A DNA stretch of 6,732 nucleotides from Bacillota bacterium. GTDB taxonomy: Bacteria; Bacillota; Sulfobacillia; RBS10-35. Of this stretch, positions 1 to 5,532 are shown in pieces. The notes beneath the pieces are model-generated. The model was not told the DNA's origin and made no database searches. It worked only from the letters and a program-made list of their open reading frames with translations. Each line of letters starts with the position of its first letter. Position 1 is the stretch's first letter. The stretch spans positions 1 to 6,732 of the forward strand of contig JASBVX010000076.1 in NCBI GenBank assembly GCA_029960865.1, written 5' to 3'. The position numbers were made by a program, and so were the translations under genes.

Positions 1-1
1 T

Positions 2-1414
2 GACTTTGCCCTGCGCCAGGGCCTGGAGATCCCCGTGGTGATTGCCCCCGCGGAAGGAGAAAGACCCGATCTCACCGAGGGGGCCTTCACTGACGACGGC
101 ATCCTGGTGGATTCGGGCCCGTTTACCGGCATCACCTCTGCGGAGGCCAGGGAAGTCATCTTGAAAGAGCTGGAGAAGAAAGGGCTGGGAGAAGCGTCCG
201 TCCAGTATCGCCTGCGGGACTGGCTCATCAGCCGGCAGCGCTACTGGGGAACCCCCATTCCTATCGTGTACTGCGATCAGTGCGGAACGGTGCCTGTGCC
301 GGAAGAGGACCTGCCGGTCCTTCTCCCCGACGATGTCAACTTTCTTCCTACCGGGGAATCCCCTCTGAAGTTCCACGAGGGCTTTCTCAACACCACCTGT
401 CCCCAGTGCGGCGGGCCCGCCCGGCGGGAGACCGACACCATGGACACCTTTGTCGATTCCTCGTGGTACTGGTACCGCTACCTTTCGCCCCACCTGGAGG
501 AGGCTCCCTTCGCTCATGAGCTGGCCAAAAAGTGGACACCCCCCGACCTCTATACGGGGGGCGTGGAGCATGCGGTGATGCACCTCCTCTACTCTCGCTT
601 CTTCACCAAGGTTTTGCGGGATCTGGGGCTGGTGGACCACGACGAACCCTTCCCCCGGCTCTTCAACCAGGGGATCGTCCTGGGGCCCGATGGGCGGCGC
701 ATGAGTAAATCCAGGGGCAACGTTATCAATCCCGATGAGCTGGTGGCCCAATACGGGGCCGATGTGGTGCGGGGCTACCTCATGTTCATGCGCCCCTGGG
801 ACCAGGGGGGGCCCTGGCAGTACGGGGGCATCGACGGGGTGCAGGGCTTTCTCCAGCGCTTCTGGAGGGCGGTCGTGGGGGAGGAAGGAGATCCGATCCC
901 CCCTGAAGGGGGCGCTTCCCCCGAAAGAGAGCTGGAGCTGCGGCGCCTCGTACACCGGACCATCCGGCGGGTTACCGACGACATGGAAAAGATGCAGTTC
1001 AACACGGCCCTGGCAGCCCAGATGGAAATGGCCCGCTCCCTCTACCATGCCCGCTACGATGGCCTTTATGGCACCCAGGCCTGGGAGGAAGCCACCCGCA
1101 CAGCCTGCCTTTTGCTGGCTCCCTTTTGCCCCTACATGGCGGAAGAAGCCTGGCACCGGCTGGGGGGCACCGAAAGCGTCCATGCCCAGGCGTGGCCCCA
1201 GGCCGACGAGGCCCTCTTGGCTGAAGAGCTCATTACCATCGTCATTCAAATCAACGGCAGAGTGCGGGACCGGATCCAGGTGCGAAAGGATCTTTCCCGA
1301 GAAGAGCTGGAGAAGGTGGCAAGGGAACATCCCAAAGTGAAAGAAGTCTTCAACGGGCAAGGGCCGCGGAAAGTCATCGTGGTGCCCGACCGCCTGGTGA
1401 ATTTCGTCCTCTAG
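2..1414 (+). CDS. leuS: Leucyl-tRNA synthetase, C-terminal part (5' end outside window)
   Basis: Class Ia aminoacyl-tRNA synthetase that charges tRNA-Leu with leucine in the cytoplasm. The reading frame is open from base 2, so the gene begins upstream; 470 residues are visible, roughly the last 55-60% of a usual 800-860-residue bacterial LeuRS. Residues here are counted from base 2. The first residues (DFALRQGLEIPVV) are the end of the CP1 editing region. A zinc-ribbon-like insertion has two Cys pairs at bases 272/281 and 398/407. The catalytic core shows RDWLISRQRYWGTPIPI, DTFVDSSWYWYRYLSP and HAVMHLLYSRFF, then the KMSKS loop as RMSKS at bases 698-712. A helical anticodon-binding domain follows, and the small C-terminal domain begins near ITIVIQINGRVRD. 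There is little sequence between HAVMHLLYSRFF and RMSKS, so no large leucine-specific insertion is present there. It ends in TAG, 52 bases before the likely comEA start, with no terminator between. Confidence 0.97.
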   Translation, partial: DFALRQGLEIPVVIAPAEGERPDLTEGAFTDDGILVDSGPFTGITSAEAREVILKELEKKGLGEASVQYRLRDWLISRQRYWGTPIPIVYCDQCGTVPVPEEDLPVLLPDDVNFLPTGESPLKFHEGFLNTTCPQCGGPARRETDTMDTFVDSSWYWYRYLSPHLEEAPFAHELAKKWTPPDLYTGGVEHAVMHLLYSRFFTKVLRDLGLVDHDEPFPRLFNQGIVLGPDGRRMSKSRGNVINPDELVAQYGADVVRGYLMFMRPWDQGGPWQYGGIDGVQGFLQRFWRAVVGEEGDPIPPEGGASPERELELRRLVHRTIRRVTDDMEKMQFNTALAAQMEMARSLYHARYDGLYGTQAWEEATRTACLLLAPFCPYMAEEAWHRLGGTESVHAQAWPQADEALLAEELITIVIQINGRVRDRIQVRKDLSREELEKVAREHPKVKEVFNGQGPRKVIVVPDRLVNFVL

Positions 1415-1415
1415 G

Positions 1416-1446
1416 CAGGAGGAAAAATCTGGCAACAAGTAGAAAC
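1416..1446 (+). promoter_or_regulatory. Leader motif copy 1, upstream of comEA
   Basis: One base after the leuS TAG the sequence reads CAGGA (1416-1420). Eight bases later comes CTGGCAACAAGTAGAAAC (1429-1446). The same arrangement recurs before comEC (3048-3075): CAGGA again follows a TAG stop, and the 18-base block matches at 14 of 18 positions. In both copies the block's last base is the first paired base of a hairpin at the start codon. The AGGAGG at 1417-1422 is too far from either candidate comEA start to act as an ordinary ribosome binding site. The function is unknown; an RNA leader element, a protein-binding site or a small dispersed repeat are all possible. Confidence 0.55.
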
Positions 1447-1474
1447 GCCCCATGGGGAGGAAGACCATGGGGCG
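1446..1474 (+). promoter_or_regulatory. Stem-loop with Shine-Dalgarno in loop and start codon in stem (comEA)
   Basis: CGCCCCATGG (1446-1455) and CCATGGGGCG (1465-1474) are exact reverse complements, giving a perfect 10-bp GC-rich stem around a 9-base loop, GGAGGAAGA (1456-1464). The loop displays the ribosome binding site, and the ATG at 1467 lies in the 3' arm. If it folds in the mRNA, the start codon would be buried, so translation of comEA could depend on melting or on a binding factor. The pairing is directly visible; the regulatory role is inference. Confidence 0.6.
1456..1460 (+). promoter_or_regulatory. Ribosome binding site that fixes the comEA start
   Basis: GGAGG (extended GGGGAGGAAG, 1454-1463) sits 6 bases before the ATG at 1467. 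The longer in-frame start at ATG 1452 has no suitable Shine-Dalgarno sequence; the nearest, AGGAGG at 1417-1422, is about 30 bases away. This favours 1467 as the start. Confidence 0.7.
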
Positions 1475-2078
1475 CAGCTTTTCCTTGGCCATCTTAGGGG
1501 TCTTTCTTTTGGGCTGGATCACCTATCAGCTCTGGCCGCGGGCCCAGTGGCTTCCCGAAAGGTGGCCGGAGGAACCTACCCTTGAAGAGCCGGGGGAAAC
1601 CCTTCCGGAACCCCAGGATTGGGCCCCTTTTCCCTACCGCAGGGGCGCTCCCTTACCCCCTGGCGCCCTCGTCGTGGATGTCCAGGGGGAAGTGGATCGG
1701 CCGGGAGTCTATGTTCTCCCCCCCGGTTCCCGCTGGGCCGACGCCCTGGAAGCGGCGGGGGGCATCACGGAGAAGGGGGAAAGGGCCTCCCTCAACCAGG
1801 CCCTTCCTCTGCGGGACGGCGACCTGATTTGGGTCCCTGCCAAGGGAGAAGGGGGACCTCCCCCTGTAGGGGGCCCCGGAGCGAAAGTCAACCTGAACCG
1901 GGCCAGCGAGGCGGAGCTCCAGACCCTCCCCCACATCGGGCCCGTGCGGGCTGCCCGCATCGTGGGGGAAAGGGAAGGGAAAGGGCCTTTCAAGAGCCTG
2001 GAGGATTTTGCCCGCCGGGTATCGGGGATCGGTCCCAAGATCCTCGAAGAGCTGCGGTCCCTGGTGGAGGTGCCCTGA
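1467..2078 (+). CDS. comEA: Competence protein ComEA, membrane-anchored DNA receptor
   Basis: ComEA binds double-stranded DNA outside the cell membrane during natural transformation and passes it to the ComEC channel. From ATG 1467 the product is 203 residues. A single N-terminal membrane anchor (about 5-23, FSLAILGVFLLGWITYQLW) is followed by a Pro/Glu-rich linker. Next is an SLBB-type domain (about 67-125, with VDVQGEVDRPGVYVLPPGS and LRDGDLIWVP), then a Gly/Pro linker. A C-terminal helix-hairpin-helix DNA-binding domain (about 140-203) begins KVNLNRASEAELQTLPHIGP and ends in SGIGPKILEELRSLV. This is the standard Gram-positive ComEA order, at a usual length. ATG 1452 would add five residues but lacks a ribosome binding site. 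ispH starts 30 bases after the stop, and comEC is the next gene but one. Confidence 0.93.
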   Translation: MGRSFSLAILGVFLLGWITYQLWPRAQWLPERWPEEPTLEEPGETLPEPQDWAPFPYRRGAPLPPGALVVDVQGEVDRPGVYVLPPGSRWADALEAAGGITEKGERASLNQALPLRDGDLIWVPAKGEGGPPPVGGPGAKVNLNRASEAELQTLPHIGPVRAARIVGEREGKGPFKSLEDFARRVSGIGPKILEELRSLVEVP

Positions 2079-2080
2079 GG

Positions 2081-2086
2081 TATACT
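2081..2086 (+). promoter_or_regulatory. Possible -10 element of an ispH promoter
   Basis: TATACT matches the sigma-A -10 consensus at 5 of 6 positions, in an otherwise GC-rich stretch three bases after the comEA stop. The predicted transcription start, about 2093, would give a leader of only about 16 bases. No good -35 is visible (TCCCTG lies 17 bases upstream) and no extended TGN -10. If real, it would let the housekeeping gene ispH be expressed apart from the competence genes. It could be chance. Confidence 0.3.
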
Positions 2087-2087
2087 G

Positions 2088-2106
2088 GGGAGCAAAGGGG
2101 GCTCCC
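2088..2106 (+). promoter_or_regulatory. Small hairpin with ribosome binding site in loop (ispH)
   Basis: GGGAGC (2088-2093) pairs perfectly with GCTCCC (2101-2106) around the loop AAAGGGG. The purine-rich loop is the ispH Shine-Dalgarno region, 7 to 8 bases before ATG 2109. Unlike the comEA and comEC hairpins, the start codon lies just outside the stem and the upstream CTGGYAACA block is absent. It is short enough that chance is a fair alternative. Confidence 0.4.
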
Positions 2107-2108
2107 GC

Positions 2109-3047
2109 ATGGAAGTCCGGGCCATTACGCCAAGAGGTTACTGTTACGGAGTGGTGGATGCCATGACCCTCGCCCAGCGGGTGGCCATGGATAAAAACGT
2201 ACCGCGCCCCATCTACATCCTGGGGATGATCGTCCACAACCGCCACGTGGTGGAGTGGCTGGAGCAAGAGGGGATCATCAACCTAGACGGCCCCGACCGT
2301 TTGCGCCTTCTGGATCAGGTGGACCACGGGACGGTGATCTTCACCGCCCACGGAGTTTCTCCCCAGGTGAAGGAAAGAGCCCGGGCCAAGGGGCTCACCG
2401 TTTTCGACGCCACCTGCCCCGATGTCACCCGCACCCATCGGGTGATCGAGGAGAAAGTGGCCCAGGGTTACGAGATCATCTACATCGGGAAGAAGGGCCA
2501 TCCGGAACCCGAGGGAGCCATGGGCCAGGCTCCGGGGAAGGTTCACCTGGTGGAGACAGAGGAAGATCTGAGGGGTCCTTCCCTTCAGGCGGAGAAGCTG
2601 GCCCTGGTGACCCAGACGACCCTCAGCCAGTGGGATACGGAAGATCTGGTGGCCAAGGTCCAGGAGCGCTACCCCCAGGTAGAGGTCTACAACGAGATTT
2701 GCCTGGCCACCCAGCTGCGGCAACAGGCGGCGGTGGAGCAGGGGAAAGACTGCGATGTGGTCATCGTGGTGGGGGATGCCCGGAGCAACAACTCCAACCG
2801 CCTGGTGCAGGTGGTGCAGGAGCAGGCCGGGCGCCCGGCTTACCTGGTGGATAACGTGACGGAGATCCGCCCCGAGTGGCTGGAAGGGGCCCGCCGCGTG
2901 GGAGTCACCGCCGGTTCGTCCACCCCCAGCCAGATTGTTAAGGAGGTGCTGGATTACCTCCGCAGCTACGATCCGGAGGCACCCCAGCCGGCCCACAGCA
3001 TGCTGGAAAAGGGTCCCATCCAGATCATCCCCCGCCCTAAAAGCTAG
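2109..3047 (+). CDS. ispH: 4-hydroxy-3-methylbut-2-enyl diphosphate reductase (IspH/LytB)
   Basis: Iron-sulfur enzyme that reduces HMBPP to IPP and DMAPP, the last step of the MEP isoprenoid pathway, in the cytoplasm. The product is 312 residues, typical of the family and without a fused S1 domain. The three [4Fe-4S]-ligating cysteines are visible at 12 (PRGYCYGV), 103 (DATCPDVT) and 198 (NEICLATQLRQ). Substrate-binding and catalytic residues are present: H43 (VHN), H81 (TAHG), H131 with E135 (HPEPEGA), T171 (TQTTLSQ) and SNNSN at 226-230. The N-terminus MEVRAITPRGYCYGVVDAM closely resembles the Bacillus-type enzyme, which supports ATG 2109. A G-rich ribosome binding site (2095-2101) precedes it. 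The gene lies between comEA (30-base gap) and comEC (46-base gap to ATG 3094), although it has no known role in DNA uptake; co-transcription or its own promoter are both possible. Confidence 0.97.
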   Translation: MEVRAITPRGYCYGVVDAMTLAQRVAMDKNVPRPIYILGMIVHNRHVVEWLEQEGIINLDGPDRLRLLDQVDHGTVIFTAHGVSPQVKERARAKGLTVFDATCPDVTRTHRVIEEKVAQGYEIIYIGKKGHPEPEGAMGQAPGKVHLVETEEDLRGPSLQAEKLALVTQTTLSQWDTEDLVAKVQERYPQVEVYNEICLATQLRQQAAVEQGKDCDVVIVVGDARSNNSNRLVQVVQEQAGRPAYLVDNVTEIRPEWLEGARRVGVTAGSSTPSQIVKEVLDYLRSYDPEAPQPAHSMLEKGPIQIIPRPKS

Positions 3048-3075
3048 CAGGAAATAACTGGTAACAGGTCGAACC
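3048..3075 (+). promoter_or_regulatory. Leader motif copy 2, upstream of comEC
   Basis: CAGGA (3048-3052) directly follows the ispH TAG. Five bases later comes CTGGTAACAGGTCGAACC (3058-3075), matching the comEA leader block at 14 of 18 positions with no gaps. As in copy 1, its last base is the first paired base of the start-codon hairpin. Within this copy CTGGT (3058-3062) can also pair with ACCAG (3073-3077). That pairing would compete with the downstream hairpin for bases 3075-3077, giving two mutually exclusive folds. The role is unknown. Confidence 0.55.
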
Positions 3076-3100
3076 AGCCATGGCATGAGGGTCATGGCTG
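3075..3100 (+). promoter_or_regulatory. Stem-loop with Shine-Dalgarno in loop and start codon in stem (comEC)
   Basis: CAGCCATGGC (3075-3084) pairs with GTCATGGCTG (3091-3100), ten pairs including one G-U, around the six-base loop ATGAGG. The GAGGG (3087-3091) ahead of ATG 3094 lies almost wholly in the loop, and that ATG lies in the 3' arm. The comEA hairpin has the same plan, with stem length 10 in both and different bases at most paired positions. The pairing is directly visible; translational control is inferred. Confidence 0.55.
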
Positions 3101-5532
3101 CGGCCCTTTTGGCTTGGTCTGCCGTCTGGCTTGGCCTTCACAGCGCCAGGCCTCCTGCCCACCTGGCCCACCATCCTTTGCGCCCGTGGCTGGAAGCCTT
3201 GGCCCCCTTTCAAGGCCATCTGGAGCTCCTTTCCTACGTCTTCCTGGCCCTCACCCTGGGAATCAGGCCGTGGGAAAGACGGAGGTTCCAGGTCCCTTGG
3301 CTAGGGGCTCTTTTCCTGATCCTCGCCTATCTCACCCGGACCCTCGCCATGGAAGCGGCTGTGACGGCTCTTCCGCCATCGCCCTGGGTGGGCTGGGTGA
3401 AGGAAGTGGCTTCCCAGGCTGAAAAACAGCGGGTCCTTCTGGTGGTGGCCCTCCCCGAAAAGGGACCCTCCCTTCTCCTGACGGTGAAGGGCCATCCCTT
3501 GGAGGTGGGCGATTGGGTGCAGGTGGAAGGGACCCTTCGCCTCCTCCCTCCGGCCCGCAACCCCGGTTCCTTCGATGCCCGCACCTATTGGCGGGCCCGG
3601 GGCGCCGCCTTTGAGGTGGAGGCGCCTATCTGGACCCTCCTTTCTTCAGACAAGGTTTCCTGGCGCAAAGATGTCTATCGTCTGCGGATGAAACTAGCGA
3701 ACCTTCTGGCCTCCCACATGGAGAGAGGCCCCCTGGCCCTCTCCAAGAGCCTTCTCCTGGGGATCCGGGAGGAAGTGGTCCCAGGGGCCCAGCTGGATTT
3801 CCGCTTCGCCGGCATGGGTCATGCCTTGGCCGTCAGCGGCATGCACGTCAATCTTCTCCTGGCCATGGTGAGCGCCCTGGGCTGGGGTCGCTTCCGGAGC
3901 TTGGCCCTCTCCCTCCCCGCCGTCCTTCTTTACATACTCCTGGCCGGGGCTCCCCCTTCGGCGGTGCGGGCCGGTCTCATGCTGGCGGTGGGGGGAGGAG
4001 CCTTTCTCCTGGGGCGGCGCCGGGATGCATGGCTGGGTTTGGGGCTGGCGGCCCTCTTGCTCCTCTGGGCCTCTCCCGGCCTGGCCCTGGATGGGGGATT
4101 TCTCCTTTCCTTTTCCGCCACCGCTGGGATTCTATCCTTGCGCAGGGTTCTACCCGGGACCTGGGGTCTCTTGGGTGGAGAGGGGATGGGCCAGGGATTG
4201 GCGGTGGGAGCCGGCGCCTTTCTGGGTTCCCTTTTGCCATCTCTCTGGCTCTTTGGCTGGGTGCCCCTTTGGTCTCCCCTGGTGGGGTTTCTTCTTTTGC
4301 CCCTGGTGGCTGTGGCCCTGGGTCTCCTCATGGTAGGGACGATCCTGGTGGCCCTGGGTCTTCCGGGTTGGGTCCTTCAACCGGCCCTTTGGGTCTGGGA
4401 AGGTTTTCTGGGGAGCGTCACCTTTTTTGGCAGGGTGGGGGAAGCCCTCTGGTTCTTTCCGGCCCTTTACCTTCTGCCTCTTTTGGCCTTCTTTTTCTGG
4501 ATGCTGCGCCGCTGGCAAAGAGAAACCCTTTGGGGTGCGGTGATCCTCGTCATTTTCCTTCTGGGCTGGAAAACCCTAACCCCCGCCTATCTCGAGGTGG
4601 ACATCCTGGATGTGGGCCAAGGGGATGGCATCGTCCTCATCTTTCCAGGGGGTCAAACGGCGGTGGTGGATGGAGGACCCCTCAGGCTGCAGGAGCGACC
4701 TTCGCCCGAGGAGCGTTTGGGCGCGGTAGGGGAGTTCCTCCTTTACCGGGGAATCCGGCGGGTGGATCTTTTGATCCTGACCCACCCCGATGCCGATCAC
4801 CTGCAGGGGCTGGTTCCCCTTTTGGAAAGGTGGCCGGTAGGAAAGGTCGTCATTTCCCAGGAAGGGGCAGGCGTCTTGAGCTGGGAGCGGTTCGAAAGGG
4901 CTCTTGAGGCCCGCTCCATTCCCGTGGTGAGGGCGACACGAGGCCAGCTCCTCCGTCTAGGCCCAGCGACCCTGGCCGTTCTCCACCCAGGGCCCCTCTT
5001 CTCTACCCCTCACCCCGACAACGATTACGGCATCACGTTGCGGGTGAGCTACGGAGGGGTCTCCTTTCTTCTCACGGCGGATATCGAAGAGCCGGCGGAA
5101 GCGGATCTTGTGGCGGGAGGCGTTTGCCTCGAAAGCACCATCTTGAAAGTGCCCCATCACGGCAGCCGCACCTCGTCTTCACCGGCTTTCCTGGAAGCCA
5201 GCCGGCCCTTGTTGGCGGCTGTTTCGGTGGGGCGCCACAATCGGTATGGTCATCCTTACCCGGAGGTGGTGGCACGATACGGGGAGTATGGGATTCCCCT
5301 CTGGCGCACCGATGAAGGAGGGGCCATCCGCTTCCGCACCGATGGGCGTTTCCTGTATGCTGCCCGTGGTGCCGGGAAATGGCTTTTTCTCACGGAAAGG
5401 AGAAGGGACGCCTGTGGCGAATGGGGGCAACATGAAGCCGGAGCAGCGCCAGAAATGGCTGGATATTCTCGTGGGTTTGACCACCATCCTTGCGGCCATC
5501 CTTTTGCTGGCGATCGTTTACTTTGCGCTTAG
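3094..5532 (+). CDS. comEC: ComEC/Rec2 DNA-uptake channel with metallo-beta-lactamase domain
   Basis: Polytopic membrane protein forming the channel for single-stranded DNA entry in natural transformation. From ATG 3094 it has 812 residues, slightly long for the family. N-terminal membrane segments lead into a DUF4131-like region (GDWVQVEGTLRLLPPARNPGSFDARTYW, about 139-165, written here in part as GDWVQVEG and NPGSFDARTYW). The Competence domain follows (about 205-470; AVSGMH at 246-251, LDGGFLLSFSATAGIL), rich in hydrophobic helices. The C-terminal metallo-beta-lactamase-like domain (about 500-745) shows VGQGDG (507-512), THPDADH (H564-H569), DNDYG (642-646), HHG (688-690) and YGHP, so its metal-site motifs look intact. 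ATG 3085 is an alternative start without a ribosome binding site; 3094 has GAGGG, though spaced only 2 bases away. After TDGRFLYAA (about 750) the last 60 or so residues look unlike a ComEC end and overlap the next gene; see findings. Confidence 0.93.
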   Translation: MAAALLAWSAVWLGLHSARPPAHLAHHPLRPWLEALAPFQGHLELLSYVFLALTLGIRPWERRRFQVPWLGALFLILAYLTRTLAMEAAVTALPPSPWVGWVKEVASQAEKQRVLLVVALPEKGPSLLLTVKGHPLEVGDWVQVEGTLRLLPPARNPGSFDARTYWRARGAAFEVEAPIWTLLSSDKVSWRKDVYRLRMKLANLLASHMERGPLALSKSLLLGIREEVVPGAQLDFRFAGMGHALAVSGMHVNLLLAMVSALGWGRFRSLALSLPAVLLYILLAGAPPSAVRAGLMLAVGGGAFLLGRRRDAWLGLGLAALLLLWASPGLALDGGFLLSFSATAGILSLRRVLPGTWGLLGGEGMGQGLAVGAGAFLGSLLPSLWLFGWVPLWSPLVGFLLLPLVAVALGLLMVGTILVALGLPGWVLQPALWVWEGFLGSVTFFGRVGEALWFFPALYLLPLLAFFFWMLRRWQRETLWGAVILVIFLLGWKTLTPAYLEVDILDVGQGDGIVLIFPGGQTAVVDGGPLRLQERPSPEERLGAVGEFLLYRGIRRVDLLILTHPDADHLQGLVPLLERWPVGKVVISQEGAGVLSWERFERALEARSIPVVRATRGQLLRLGPATLAVLHPGPLFSTPHPDNDYGITLRVSYGGVSFLLTADIEEPAEADLVAGGVCLESTILKVPHHGSRTSSSPAFLEASRPLLAAVSVGRHNRYGHPYPEVVARYGEYGIPLWRTDEGGAIRFRTDGRFLYAARGAGKWLFLTERRRDACGEWGQHEAGAAPEMAGYSRGFDHHPCGHPFAGDRLLCA
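5396..5406 (+). promoter_or_regulatory. Shine-Dalgarno-like sequence inside the comEC end
   Basis: AAAGGAGAAGG lies 7 bases before an in-frame GTG at 5414, a good ribosome binding site for a longer form of the AI-2E-family protein with six extra N-terminal residues (VANGGN). For ATG 5432 it is about 25 bases away, too far. ATG 5432 has only a G-run (5423-5427) four bases upstream. The start of that gene therefore stays open between the two. Confidence 0.45.

Noticed and set aside
410..421. Perfect 12-base palindrome GGCGGGCCCGCC
   Set aside because: It lies inside the conserved zinc-ribbon part of leuS (CPQCGGPARR) and follows from Gly/Pro/Ala codons in GC-rich DNA.
1446..1474. CsrA-type site, because GGA is shown in a hairpin loop at a ribosome binding site
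   Set aside because: The comEA loop fits (GGAGGAAGA), but the comEC loop (ATGAGG) has no GGA, so the shared module is not explained by the known CsrA motif. No csrA gene is in view.
1415..1474. Rho-independent terminator or T-box between leuS and comEA
   Set aside because: No T-run follows the hairpin, which lies over the start codon rather than before it, and no T-box consensus or specifier arrangement is visible in the short gap.
2283..3095. Long open frame on the minus strand opposite ispH (about 270 codons)
   Set aside because: ispH on the plus strand is fully conserved and explains the sequence; the opposite frame is a by-product of GC-rich codons and shows no recognisable family.
3930..4907. 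Several long overlapping frames on both strands within comEC
   Set aside because: They translate to low-complexity Gly/Pro/Arg-rich sequence typical of shadow frames in GC-rich DNA, and the ComEC frame is well supported throughout.
5409..5419. Small hairpin CGCC-TGT-GGCG around GTG 5414
   Set aside because: A four-pair stem with a three-base loop is expected by chance in this composition and has no shared upstream motif.
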